The notes under the pieces: model-generated
The model's database searches: none
What the model saw: the letters and a program-made list of their open reading frames with translations, nothing else
What the model was told of the DNA's origin: nothing
Shown here: positions 28,291 through 36,748 of the stretch, piece by piece
How the letters are laid out: every line of letters starts with the position of its first letter
How positions within the stretch are numbered: the stretch's first letter is position 1
Assembly: GCF_006363815.1 (NCBI RefSeq)
Contig: NZ_RRYT01000017.1
Span: forward strand, 1 to 64,000
Length of the DNA stretch: 64,000 nucleotides
Direction of reading: 5' to 3'
Origin: Thermomonospora catenispora
Lineage (GTDB): Bacteria > Actinomycetota > Actinomycetes > Streptosporangiales > Streptosporangiaceae
Position numbers and translations under genes: made by a program

Positions 28291-28797
28291 TCACTGGGAG
28301 GCGGCGAGCCGGGAGGTCATCGGGGTCCAGTTCTTGGGGTTGACGCGCCAGTCCACCGGCTCCTGCCGGGTGGCGACGTTCATGCGGTTCCACAGGTTGA
28401 CCAGGCCGATGTGGATGACCAGGGCGCCGAGCTCCCGCTCGGTGTAGTGCCGGGCGGCCTCGTCCCAGACCTCGTCCGGCACCGGGTCCTTGTCGTCGGC
28501 GATGCGGGTGACGGCCTCGGCCAGCGCCAACGCGGCGCGCTCGGCCGGGGTGAAGCAGGACTGCTCCCGCCAGGTCTCCACCAGGGGGAGCCGGTGGTCC
28601 TCCTCCCCCGCCTCCTCGAATTCGCGCTTCTTCATGGGGATCTGGACCGGGCGCCCGTTGATCTGGCTCACCCGCAGGTGAACGAGCACGAGCGTGCGCA
28701 GCGGAATGCCGACGTCATTGATGGCCTTGACCAGATCGCGCAGCGGCTGCAGCGCACCGGGAACGACCAGCGAGGGGTTGGACATCCGTGGTGACAT
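28291..28797 (-). CDS. AhpD/carboxymuconolactone-decarboxylase-fold protein without CxxC
   Basis: A 168-aa helical AhpD-like protein. The family signature S-Q-I-N-G-C-x-x-C is present up to SQING, but the two redox cysteines are replaced by Arg49 and Gln52 (SQINGRPVQIPMK). The downstream LNVATRQEPVDW-like tail (NRMNVATRQEPVDW) is normal. It cannot therefore be a thiol peroxidase-type AhpD; a decarboxylase, binding or other role is more likely. GAAGGAG precedes the ATG at 28797. It lies 57 bp downstream of the amidotransferase-like gene, probably one operon. Confidence 0.8.
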   Translation of the reverse strand: MSPRMSNPSLVVPGALQPLRDLVKAINDVGIPLRTLVLVHLRVSQINGRPVQIPMKKREFEEAGEEDHRLPLVETWREQSCFTPAERAALALAEAVTRIADDKDPVPDEVWDEAARHYTERELGALVIHIGLVNLWNRMNVATRQEPVDWRVNPKNWTPMTSRLAASQ

Positions 28798-28854
28798 CGA
28801 AATTCTCCTTCGAAGCGGACTCGCAGAAAAGCCTGCCCCCGGCGCGTTTACCGC

Positions 28855-29616
28855 TCAAGACCCGAAAATCCCCATTCGAGCGAACTTCTGGTTTTTCACG
28901 GCGCGGGCGAGGGCCTGGTGCAGCCGGCCGTCCTCGGTCTGTCCGGCCTCCCACTGCACGCCGAGCGCGAACGGGTGGTCCGGCAGCTCGACGGCCTCGA
29001 CGGTCCCGTCCTCCGCCCAGGCGGTGGCGAGGAGGCCGGAGCCGAGCCGGTCGACGGCCTGGTGGTGGCGGCAGGCCGACTCCGGCTCCCGCTCGTCGAG
29101 GATGTCGGCGATCCGGCTCCCCGGACGCAGCCGCAGCCGGTGACGGCCGAACTCCCCGGGCCGCGGCGGGCGGTGCCCGTCGTGGCCGACGACCTCCGGC
29201 AGGTGCTGGTGAAGGGTGCCGCCGCGGAGCACGTTGAGCAGCTGCATGCCGCGGCAGATCCCCAGGACGGGCAGTCCCGCGTCGAGCGCCGCCCCCACCA
29301 GCCGCAGCTCCACGCGGTCGGCGTCCGGCCCCGCCGCGCGGGTCGCCGGGTGCGCGGCCCGGCCGTACAGCGCCGGGTCCAGGTCCGGGCCGCCGGGGAC
29401 GAGCAGGCCGTCGATCCGGTCGACCAGCCGCTCCGCGCCGGGCAGCAGCGACAGCAGCACGGGCGTGCAGCCCGCCGCCGCCAGCAGGTCCAGGTGCGCC
29501 TGGAGCGCGAGGCCGACGAGCAGCTCACGGCCCTGCAACGCGACCGGGGCGGTCCGCGCGCAGATCCCGACCACCGGCCGCACGGCGGCGGCCGGATCGC
29601 TTGCGGTCGAATGCAT
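28855..29616 (-). CDS. Class I glutamine-amidotransferase-like (gamma-glutamyl hydrolase, peptidase C26 family)
   Basis: A 253-aa PuuD-like protein: VVGICARTAP, LVPGGPDLDPALYG, the nucleophile cysteine in GICRGMQLLNV, and CRHHQAVDRLGSGL. The C-terminal motif, usually V-Q-W-H-P-E, reads VQWEAG, so the normal catalytic His-Glu pair is not obvious. PuuD cleaves gamma-glutamyl amides, and this cluster appears to use glutamylhydrazine, so removal of a gamma-glutamyl group from an intermediate is a reasonable inference. GGAGGGAG precedes the ATG. A StrR-type operator lies 20 bp upstream. Confidence 0.78.
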   Translation of the reverse strand: MHSTASDPAAAVRPVVGICARTAPVALQGRELLVGLALQAHLDLLAAAGCTPVLLSLLPGAERLVDRIDGLLVPGGPDLDPALYGRAAHPATRAAGPDADRVELRLVGAALDAGLPVLGICRGMQLLNVLRGGTLHQHLPEVVGHDGHRPPRPGEFGRHRLRLRPGSRIADILDEREPESACRHHQAVDRLGSGLLATAWAEDGTVEAVELPDHPFALGVQWEAGQTEDGRLHQALARAVKNQKFARMGIFGS

Positions 29617-29635
29617 GACTCCCTCCGGGCGCCGG

Positions 29636-29664
29636 GTTCAACTGAGGAGACGACACAGATGAAA
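29636..29664. promoter_or_regulatory. StrR/NovG-type operator
   Basis: GTTCAACTG, 11 bp, then CAGATGAAA: 16 of 18 positions match GTTCRACTG-N11-CRGTYGAAC, the left half perfectly. It lies in the 236-bp divergent region between the gamma-glutamyl-hydrolase-like gene and the ABC exporter operon, which leads on to the StrR-like regulator gene. Confidence 0.55.
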
Positions 29665-29852
29665 CAACCGCTTCCCTCGTGCGCCGTCACCGCCAAAAAT
29701 AGTCACGCGCGCATCTGCGGAACCACTGCGGACCGCTGTTCAAAACCGATCCGGTCACCCCTACTGAACGGAATGACGCACCTGATACCACAGGTGCCGG
29801 AGACATTTTTGTCCCCTATCGATCCGGTTCATTCCGTGCAGCAGAGGTGACC

Positions 29853-30779
29853 ATGATCGAGGTCAGGAACCTCACCAAACGCTACGGCGGCAAGACCGCC
29901 GTGGAAGACCTGTCGTTCACCGTCGAACCCGGCCGGGTCACCGGGTTCCTGGGCCCCAACGGCGCGGGCAAGTCCACCACCATGCGGCTCCTGCTGGGGC
30001 TGGACCGGCCCGACGGCGGCGACGCCGTCATCGACGGCAGGCGCTACCGCGACCTCCCCCGGCCCATGCGGGTGGTCGGCGCGCTGCTGGAGGCGCGCGC
30101 CTTCCACCCCGGCCGCAGCGCCTACGACCACCTGCTCTGCCTCGCCCAGAGCCAAGGGCTCGGCCGGCGCAGGGTCGAGGAGGTCCTCGAGCAGGTCGGC
30201 CTGGCGGACGCGGCGCGCCGGCGGGCCGGCGGCTTCTCGCTCGGCATGGCGCAGCGGCTCGGCATCGCCGCCGCGCTGCTGGGCGACCCCCGGGTGCTGA
30301 TCCTGGACGAGCCGCTCAACGGGCTGGACCCCGAGGGCATCGTCTGGATCCGGAACCTGATGAAGGGGCTGGCCGCGGAGGGCCGCACCGTCTTCGTCTC
30401 CAGCCACCTGATGAACGAGATGGCCGTCACCGCCGACCATCTCATCGTCATCGGCCGCGGCCGGCTGGTCGCCGACTGCTCCACCGAGGAGTTCATCGAG
30501 CGCGGCGCCGGACGTGTCATCGTGGTCCGGACCCCCGACCGGGACCGGCTCGCCGCGCTGCTGCGGGCCGAGGGCGCCGTCGTCACCGAGACCGACGCGG
30601 ACGAACTGGAGGTCGCCGGGCTCCAGGCACCCCGCGTCTCCGAGCTCGCCGCCGCGGCCGGCCTGGTCCTGCACGAGCTCGCGCCCCGGCGCGGCTCGCT
30701 GGAGGACGCCTTCATGGAATCGACCAAGGACCTCGTCGAGCACGGCGCCGACGCGACCGCCACCGGAGGTGCGAAGTGA
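29853..30779 (+). CDS. ABC exporter ATP-binding protein (DrrA-like)
   Basis: A 308-aa ATPase: Walker A GPNGAGKST, signature FSLGMAQRLGIAAALLG (a variant of LSGGQ), Walker B VLILDEPLNGLD and the switch His in VSSHLMNEM. About 90 residues beyond the ATPase core are typical of DrrA/CcmA-type drug exporters. The ATG at 29853 is preceded by GAGG at proper spacing; a GTG six bases upstream is possible. The stop overlaps the permease start by GTGA. Confidence 0.88.
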   Translation: MIEVRNLTKRYGGKTAVEDLSFTVEPGRVTGFLGPNGAGKSTTMRLLLGLDRPDGGDAVIDGRRYRDLPRPMRVVGALLEARAFHPGRSAYDHLLCLAQSQGLGRRRVEEVLEQVGLADAARRRAGGFSLGMAQRLGIAAALLGDPRVLILDEPLNGLDPEGIVWIRNLMKGLAAEGRTVFVSSHLMNEMAVTADHLIVIGRGRLVADCSTEEFIERGAGRVIVVRTPDRDRLAALLRAEGAVVTETDADELEVAGLQAPRVSELAAAAGLVLHELAPRRGSLEDAFMESTKDLVEHGADATATGGAK

Positions 30780-31609
30780 CCGCCACGACCGCCGCCGTCT
30801 CCGCCCCCGCCGCCGAGACCCGGGCAGCGGGTTTCGGGGCGCTGCTGCTGTCGGAGTGGACGAAGATCCGCTCCGTCCGCTCCACGCTCTGGTCGCTCGT
30901 CCTGCTGTTCGCGCTCACCCAGCTGTTCACCGTGCTGTTCATCCAGATGGGCGTCGCGAACTGGGACAAGGCCGAGCCGGCCCAGCGGGCCGCCATCACG
31001 CTCGACCCGACCGGCACCATCCTGGGCAGCGGCATCCTGCTCAGTCAGCTCGCGATCTGCGTGCTGGGGGTGCTGGTCGTCACCGCCGAGTACTCCACCG
31101 GCATGATCCGGGCCAGCCTGCTCGCGGTGCCCACGCGGGTGCCGATGCTGGCGGCCAAGGGCGCGGTCTTCGCCTCGCTGGTCCTGGTGGTGGGCGAGCT
31201 GACCGCGCTCTGCTCCTTCCTCATCGGCGCGCCGATCATCCGCCAGAAGGTGCCGGTCGGGCTCGGCGACCCGGGCGTGCTGCGGGCCGTGCTCGGATGC
31301 GGGCTCTACCTGGCGGTGCTCAGCCTGTTCGCGCTGGCCGTCGGCGCCATCGTCCGGCACACCGCGGCCGGGATCACCGTCGTCATCGGCCTCGTCCTGG
31401 TGATCGCGCCGATGGCGAATCTGCTGCCCGGCGACGCGGGCCGGTACGTCCGCGGCTCTCTCCCCACCGAGGCCGGGCGTCTGATCACCCAGCAGCACCC
31501 CGCCGAAGGCGACGTGCTGGGGCCGTGGCAGGGCCTGGGGGTGATGGCGCTGTGGACGGCGGTCCTGCTGGTCGTCGCGGCGGTGCTGCTGCGCCGCAGG
31601 GACGCCTGA
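30776..31609 (+). CDS. ABC exporter permease
   Basis: A 277-aa permease of the ABC-2 type with six predicted membrane helices (LWSLVLLFALTQLFTVLFI, ILLSQLAICVLGVLVVTAEY, AVFASLVLVVGELTALCSF, AVLGCGLYLAVLSLFALAVG, ITVVIGLVLVIAPMANLL and the C-terminal ALWTAVLLVVAAVLL). The start of the protein, LLLSEWTKIRSVRSTLWSL, is characteristic of the family. It forms the transport unit with the preceding ATPase and probably exports the polyketide or peptide product. Confidence 0.88.
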   Translation: MTATTAAVSAPAAETRAAGFGALLLSEWTKIRSVRSTLWSLVLLFALTQLFTVLFIQMGVANWDKAEPAQRAAITLDPTGTILGSGILLSQLAICVLGVLVVTAEYSTGMIRASLLAVPTRVPMLAAKGAVFASLVLVVGELTALCSFLIGAPIIRQKVPVGLGDPGVLRAVLGCGLYLAVLSLFALAVGAIVRHTAAGITVVIGLVLVIAPMANLLPGDAGRYVRGSLPTEAGRLITQQHPAEGDVLGPWQGLGVMALWTAVLLVVAAVLLRRRDA

Positions 31610-31713
31610 CCTCCCCCGCGGCGCGGTCCAGGAGGCGTCCACCTGCCCTCGACCGCGGCTGAAGCCCGCCCTGCGACGCTCGTCGAAAGCGGCAGCGGAG
31701 AGGAGCGCTCAGC

Positions 31714-32853
31714 ATGGCTCACAGCAACGGGCAGGCCGTCCTGATCACGGGTGCTTTCGGTCCCCTCGGCGCGCACGGCGGCCAGGCGGCGCACGACGGA
31801 TTCGACCTGAAGAACTTCGAGCGGCTGCCGGCCCGCGACATCCCGATCGACTCGCTGTCGTCCGGGATCCGCCTGCGCCAGGGCGGGATCGACGCCGCGC
31901 ACGTCCAGTCGCTCGTCGACGCCGCGGAGTCGGCCGAGCTGCCGCCCATCCTCGTCCAGGCGGACGGCTGGCGGGTCATCGACGGGCTGCACCGGCTGGA
32001 GGCCGCCAGGCTCCGCGGCGACCACAGCATCAAGGCGCGCTTCCTCGACTGCACCGACTCCGAGGCGCTCGTCATCGCCATGAAGGCCAACGGCGCGCAC
32101 GGGCTGCCGCTGTCGAAGGCCGACCGGCTGGCCGGGGCCCAGCGCGTCCTGGCCGCCCACCCCGACTGGTCCGATCGGGCCATCGCCGGGATCACCGGGC
32201 TGAGCGCGAAGACGATCGCCTCGCTGCGCCGCCGGGTGGCGGGCGGAACGCCGCCCGGCGGCAAGCGCATAGGCCGGGACGGCAGGCGCCGCCCGGTGTC
32301 CCCCGGCGAGGGCAGGCGACGGGTCGCCGAGTACATCGCGGCCCACCCCGACGCCCCGCTGCGCCAGGTCGCCAAGGCCACCGACGTGTCGCTCGGCACG
32401 GTGCACGATGTGAGCGTGCGGCTCCGGCAGGGCATCAGCCCCGAGCGGAACGGGCGCCGGGCCGCGGCGCGGCCGCGCCCCGAGCGGCCCGCAGAGCGCA
32501 CGCCGGGCCCGGAGCCCGCCGCGGCGCCGGGCGACGGGCGGGCGCGGCTGCGGGTGGCGGGGGGCACCGCCGTCCGGCCGCGGCGCAGGAACCACGTCGA
32601 GGCCCCCCTCACCTGGGCGGCGGTGGCGGCCAAGATGGCCAACGACCCGGCCGTCCGCTACAGCGCGAGCGGCCGGCAGTTCCTGCGGTGGATGGAGTCG
32701 CACGCCACCGAGCCCGACGGCGGCTGGCGGCAGTTCGTCGACGCCGTCCCCCCGCACTGGCTCAGCGTCATCGCCCCGATCGCCGACCGCATCGGCCGGG
32801 AGTGGAGTCTGTTCGCCGAGCAGCTGCGGAACAGGCAGGAGATCATGCAGTGA
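31714..32853 (+). CDS. StrR/NovG-like (ParB-fold) pathway activator
   Basis: A 379-aa protein with an N-terminal ParB/Srx-like domain (IPIDSLSSGIRLRQGGIDAAHVQSLVDA, PPILVQADGWRVIDGLHRLEAARLRG), then a helix-turn-helix (WSDRAIAGITGLSAKTIASLRRR) and a second one (PLRQVAKATDVSLGTVHDVSVRLR). This is the layout and length of StrR/NovG/Bbr activators of antibiotic clusters rather than of chromosome-partitioning ParB. Those proteins bind GTTCRACTG-N11-CRGTYGAAC; matching sites occur at 18150, 29636 and 62483. It follows the ABC exporter by 104 bp and may share its transcript. Confidence 0.82.
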   Translation: MAHSNGQAVLITGAFGPLGAHGGQAAHDGFDLKNFERLPARDIPIDSLSSGIRLRQGGIDAAHVQSLVDAAESAELPPILVQADGWRVIDGLHRLEAARLRGDHSIKARFLDCTDSEALVIAMKANGAHGLPLSKADRLAGAQRVLAAHPDWSDRAIAGITGLSAKTIASLRRRVAGGTPPGGKRIGRDGRRRPVSPGEGRRRVAEYIAAHPDAPLRQVAKATDVSLGTVHDVSVRLRQGISPERNGRRAAARPRPERPAERTPGPEPAAAPGDGRARLRVAGGTAVRPRRRNHVEAPLTWAAVAAKMANDPAVRYSASGRQFLRWMESHATEPDGGWRQFVDAVPPHWLSVIAPIADRIGREWSLFAEQLRNRQEIMQ

Positions 32854-32887
32854 CCCCCGGGCGGTCCCTGGAGGGGCCGCCGGGAGG

Positions 32888-33742
32888 TCACGGGTGCGAC
32901 CGGGCCGGCGCCGCGACCGCCGCCCGACGACGGTCCGCCGTCCGTCGCCGGCCGTCGACGGCGGGGCGCAGGGTGGCAGCGGCGCATCCGGGGTCGGGCG
33001 CGACGGCGGCGGGGGGCTCCAGCTCGGGCAGCGCGAGCAGGACCGGCGGGTCGGTCGGCCGCCGGGGACGCAGCCGCATCGCCGCGCTCGTGACCCCGTC
33101 CGCGACGACGGTCACCGACAGGTGGCTCCCCACCAGCGGGGTCCGCCGGGACCGCGCGTCGGGGCCGACGCCGTCGGCCACCGCCACCGCGAGCAGATGC
33201 CAGCTCCCCTCCGGGACGCCCGGCAGGGAGTAGCAGCACGGCCGGCCGCCGGGGACGTCGACGACGACCGAGGCGACGCAGGGGTGCTGGACGATGGGGG
33301 TGCGGAAGGCGCCCAGGTACACGCGCGCGTTCCCGTGGCCCTCCGGCAGGCTGATCGTCCCCGCGACCGAGCCGAGCCCGGATCCGGTGCCGGGCTGCGG
33401 GCTGGGGAAGCCGATCTCCCCGGCGCGCACCAGGCGGCGGAACCGGCCGGGAGAGACCCCGACGCTGGCCGTGAAGTAGTTGGTGAACGAGCCCAGGCTG
33501 TTGTACCCGACCGCGCCGGAGATCTCGGTGATGCTCATCGAGGTGCGCGCGATCAGGCGCTTGGCCTCATGGATGCGGACGGCGGCCAGGAAGCGGCCGG
33601 GGGTGAGACCGGTCTCCTCCTTGAACAGCCGGGCGAAATAAAAACGGCTGAGCAGCGCGCTCTCGGCGATGTCGGTGAGCGTCAACGGCTCGCTGTAGCG
33701 CTCCCAGATGCACTGGATCGCTCGTTCGACTGCCTTGTCCAT
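32888..33742 (-). CDS. AraC-family transcriptional regulator
   Basis: A 284-aa protein with the AraC double helix-turn-helix at the N-terminus (residues 1-105: LTLTDIAESALLSRFYFARLFKEETGLTPG and ITEISGAVGYNSLGSFTNYFTASVGVSPGRFRR). The C-terminal 170 residues are an effector-type domain I cannot name, with repeated beta segments such as GSWHLLAVAVADG. The start MDKAVERA is chosen for its GAGGTGCAG and alignment; upstream frame is Arg-rich noise. It diverges from the carboxyltransferase gene (177 bp) and probably controls it. Confidence 0.85.
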   Translation of the reverse strand: MDKAVERAIQCIWERYSEPLTLTDIAESALLSRFYFARLFKEETGLTPGRFLAAVRIHEAKRLIARTSMSITEISGAVGYNSLGSFTNYFTASVGVSPGRFRRLVRAGEIGFPSPQPGTGSGLGSVAGTISLPEGHGNARVYLGAFRTPIVQHPCVASVVVDVPGGRPCCYSLPGVPEGSWHLLAVAVADGVGPDARSRRTPLVGSHLSVTVVADGVTSAAMRLRPRRPTDPPVLLALPELEPPAAVAPDPGCAAATLRPAVDGRRRTADRRRAAVAAPARSHP

Positions 33743-33919
33743 CTGCACCTCACCACGTTTCCGCCGGATCAGCAGGATGTCCCCCCGGCGTCGCGCTCGG
33801 CTCGAGCGGCGCTCGCGGCCGGCGGAGTGGGCAAACGAGAAGATGGCGGCACGTCGCGGCGCGCGCACGGTGGAAGGCGTAACCGGCTTTCACCCCCTTC
33901 ACGGCACAAGGGAGCGCAC

Positions 33920-35527
33920 ATGACCGTGAGCGAGCAGATCCCCGTGGCGGCCTTGGGCCCGGCGGCGCCGGACGCCGCGCCGGTCCCGCCCACGACCAGG
34001 GACCGCGCCCGGCGGCTGCTGGAACTGCGCAGCCGGACGGTGCGCGGGGACGAGCCGGCCACCGAGCGACAACACCGCAAGGGGAAGCTGACGGCGCGGG
34101 AGCGGCTGGACCTGCTGCTCGACCCCGGCTCCTTCACCGAGTTCGACCTGTTCCGGCGGCGGGTGTCCGGCTCGGCGGCCGACGGGCCCCCCACCGACGG
34201 GGTCGTCACCGGCACCGGCACCGTCCACGGGCGCCGGGTCTATGTCTACGCGCAGGACTTCCGCGTCCTCGGCGGCTCGCTGGGCGAGGTGCACGGCGCG
34301 AAGATCCACAAGGTCATGGATCTGGCCCTGGCCGCCGGGGCCCCGCTGATCGCGCTCAACGACAGCGGCGGGGCGCGGATCCAGGAGGGCGTGACCGCGC
34401 TCGCCGGTTACGGCGGGATCTTCCGCCGGAACGTCCGGGCCTCGGGGGTGATCCCGCAGATCAGCGTCGTCCTGGGGCCGTGCGCGGGGGGCGCGGCCTA
34501 CTCCCCCGCCCTGACGGACTTCATCTTCATGGTCCGCAAGACCTCGAACATGTTCCTCACCGGGCCGGAGGTCATCAAGACCGTGACGGGGGAGACGGTC
34601 ACGCACGAGGAGCTGGGCGGGGCCCGGGTGCACGCGGAGTCCTCCGGTCTGGCGTCCTTCGTCTACGACGACGAGGAGTCCTGCCTGGAGGACGTCCGCT
34701 ACCTGCTGTCGCTGCTGCCGTCCAACAACCACGAGCCTCCCCCTTCGGGCGATGCCGGCGACCCGGTGGAGCGGCGCTGCCCCCGGCTCGCCGACATCGT
34801 GCCGGCGAACCCCAAGGTCCCCTACGACGTGCGCGACGTGATCGCCGAGATCGTCGACCACGGCGAGTTCATGGAGGTGCACGAGCACTGGGCGGCCAAC
34901 CTCGTCTGCGCGCTGGCCCGCATGGGCGGCCGCACGGTCGGGGTGCTGGCCAACCAGCCGCTCGTCCGCGCCGGGGTGCTGGACATCGAGGCGTCCCAGA
35001 AGGGCGCCCGGTTCGTGCAGATGTGCGACGCCTTCGGCATCCCCCTGGTCACGCTCGTCGACGTCCCGGGTTTCCTGCCCGGCGTGGACCAGGAGCACCA
35101 CGGCGTCATCCGGCACGGAGCCAAGCTGCTGTACTCCTACTGCAACGCGACCGTCCCCCGCGTGCAGGTGATCCTCCGCAAGGCCTACGGCGGGGCGTAC
35201 ATCGTCATGGACTCGCGCTCGATCGGCGCCGACCTGTCCTTCGCCTGGCCGACGAACGAGATCGCGGTGATGGGCGCCGAGGCCGCGGTCGGCGTCCTCC
35301 ATCGCAGGGAGCTGGCCTCCGCCGACGATCCCGAGGGGCTCAGGGCCCGGCTCGTCGCCGAGTACGCCGAGGAGCTCATGCACCCGTACTACGCGGCGGA
35401 ACGCGGCCTGGTCGACGACGTGATCGACCCCGCGGACACCCGCTTCATGGTCATCCGGGCGTTGGAGGCGCTCAGCGAGAAGCGGCCGGAGCTGATGCCG
35501 CGCAGGCACGGGAATCCGCCGCTTTAG
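33920..35527 (+). CDS. Acyl-CoA carboxylase carboxyltransferase (beta) subunit
   Basis: A 535-aa biotin-dependent carboxyltransferase: LTARERLDLLLDPGSF, NDSGGARIQEG, GPCAGGAAYSPALTDF (biotin/CoA oxyanion loops) and RKAYGGAYIVMDSRSIGAD. The specificity residue, Asp422 in S. coelicolor PccB and Ile in AccB, is Ile (Ile428 here), predicting that acetyl-CoA is accepted. It most likely supplies malonyl-CoA for the type II PKS. No biotin-carrier subunit is in the window, so a genomic AccA is presumably used. AraC divergent, SARP convergent (6 bp). Confidence 0.93.
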   Translation: MTVSEQIPVAALGPAAPDAAPVPPTTRDRARRLLELRSRTVRGDEPATERQHRKGKLTARERLDLLLDPGSFTEFDLFRRRVSGSAADGPPTDGVVTGTGTVHGRRVYVYAQDFRVLGGSLGEVHGAKIHKVMDLALAAGAPLIALNDSGGARIQEGVTALAGYGGIFRRNVRASGVIPQISVVLGPCAGGAAYSPALTDFIFMVRKTSNMFLTGPEVIKTVTGETVTHEELGGARVHAESSGLASFVYDDEESCLEDVRYLLSLLPSNNHEPPPSGDAGDPVERRCPRLADIVPANPKVPYDVRDVIAEIVDHGEFMEVHEHWAANLVCALARMGGRTVGVLANQPLVRAGVLDIEASQKGARFVQMCDAFGIPLVTLVDVPGFLPGVDQEHHGVIRHGAKLLYSYCNATVPRVQVILRKAYGGAYIVMDSRSIGADLSFAWPTNEIAVMGAEAAVGVLHRRELASADDPEGLRARLVAEYAEELMHPYYAAERGLVDDVIDPADTRFMVIRALEALSEKRPELMPRRHGNPPL

Positions 35528-35533
35528 GCGGCT

Positions 35534-36415
35534 TCAGGCGTCGACGGCCCGGCTCGCGGCGAACTCCTCGGGGGACCACAGCGTCGACCAGTCGTCCAGC
35601 GCCGGGTCCCCCGACAGGATCGCCATCTGCAGGCGCTGCAGCCGCCGGCACGGCTCCACCCCCAGCTCGCGGTTGAGCACGGCCCGGAGCCGGCGGAAGG
35701 CCTCCAGCGAGCGCCCGACGCGCCCGGTGCGGTAGAGGGCGATCATCAAGTAGGCGCACAGGTTCTCGTTCATCGGGTTCTTGGCCACCGCGCGCGTCAG
35801 CTCGCCCAGCAGGTCGGCGTGGCGTCCCAGGGCCAGGTCCGACTCGATCCGGCGTTCCAGGGCGCCGAGCCGGCTCTCCTCCAGCGACGCCGCCTCGATC
35901 TCCAGGATCCCGCCCTTGCGGACGTCCGCCAGCGCGGGCCCGCGCCACAGCTGCAGCGCCTGGCTCAGCAACTCCGAGGCCCGGTGGTGGTCGCCCGCCT
36001 CGGCGGCCGCCCGGCCGGCGCGCACCCGGCGTTCGAACGCCTCGACGTCGGTCTCGCAGGAGCCCTCCTCGAGCAGGTAACCGTTGTGCCGGGTGCCGAG
36101 GATCCGCCGCGCGTCCGGGCGGCCGCCGCCGGCGGCCGCCAGCGCGTTGCGCAGCTGCAGGACGTAGGTCTGCAGCGTGGTGGCGTGGCTGCGCGGAGGC
36201 CGGTCGCCCCACAGCTCCTCGATGAGCGTGGGGACGGTGACGACCCGCCCCACGTTCAACGCCAGCAGGGCCAGCACCTGCCGCTGCTTGGGCGCGCTGG
36301 CCGTCACCGGCGTCCGGCCCATGCGCAGGGACAACGGGCCGAGCAGACCGACGTGCAGCACCCTGGGCCCTCCTCCCGCCTCGGCGAGATCGCGCCTTTC
36401 CATGGCCTCGAACAT
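35534..36415 (-). CDS. SARP-family transcriptional activator
   Basis: A 293-aa Streptomyces-antibiotic-regulatory-protein homologue. The OmpR-like winged helix spans residues 10-105 (LHVGLLGPLSLRMGRTPVTASAPKQRQVLALLALN, then HATTLQTYVLQLRNALA); the bacterial transcriptional activation domain follows (GRHADLLGELTRAVAKNPMNENLCAYLMIALYRTGR). No ATPase domain is present. ATG 36415 follows GGAGGAGCGGG; ATG 36403 is an alternative. It diverges from the RiPP precursor gene across 199 bp, so it may activate the precursor-YcaO transcript, the PKS genes, or both. Confidence 0.92.
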   Translation of the reverse strand: MFEAMERRDLAEAGGGPRVLHVGLLGPLSLRMGRTPVTASAPKQRQVLALLALNVGRVVTVPTLIEELWGDRPPRSHATTLQTYVLQLRNALAAAGGGRPDARRILGTRHNGYLLEEGSCETDVEAFERRVRAGRAAAEAGDHHRASELLSQALQLWRGPALADVRKGGILEIEAASLEESRLGALERRIESDLALGRHADLLGELTRAVAKNPMNENLCAYLMIALYRTGRVGRSLEAFRRLRAVLNRELGVEPCRRLQRLQMAILSGDPALDDWSTLWSPEEFAASRAVDA

Positions 36416-36614
36416 CCCGCTCCTCCAGGCATCGCCGATGGACACGGGAAACAGAATGCACGGCCCTTCGCATTTTCCCCACTGATATGCACACCTTTCC
36501 GGCGTGAAGAATTCATTCGGGGAACGTGAATCAGTCCATGGCCTTGCCGGGCGGCGGCGTCCCAGACTCTGAGCAACGCGGTGGAAGTCCGGTCGCACCG
36601 GAAAGGAGACACCC

Positions 36615-36737
36615 ATGAACAGCGCCCCGAACGACCCCCGCGGCATCGATCTGATCATCGAGGACCTGGACCACTCCGCCCCCGACACGGCCCAGTTCAC
36701 CTGGTGCGTCGTGCACCAGTCCGGAACGGAGCACTGA
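36615..36737 (+). CDS. 40-aa precursor peptide of an azole-type (TOMM) RiPP
   Basis: A 40-aa acidic peptide: leader MNSAPNDPRGIDLIIEDLDH, then a tail ending TAQFTWCVVHQSGTEH. GAAAGGAGAC precedes the ATG, and nearly all codons end in G or C. It stands 11 bp before a fused E1-YcaO cyclodehydratase gene, the classic precursor position. The tail has one Cys, two Thr and one Ser as possible cyclisation sites; the leader IIEDLD stretch could be the recognition motif bound by the E1-like domain. No dehydrogenase, protease or tailoring gene adjoins it. The core is unlike any azole peptide I know. Confidence 0.78.
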   Translation: MNSAPNDPRGIDLIIEDLDHSAPDTAQFTWCVVHQSGTEH

Positions 36738-36748
36738 GGCGGGACGCC

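Noticed and set aside
31714-32853. Chromosome-partitioning ParB
   Set aside because: There is no parA neighbour or parS site, and the position after an antibiotic exporter and the domain layout fit StrR/NovG activators better.
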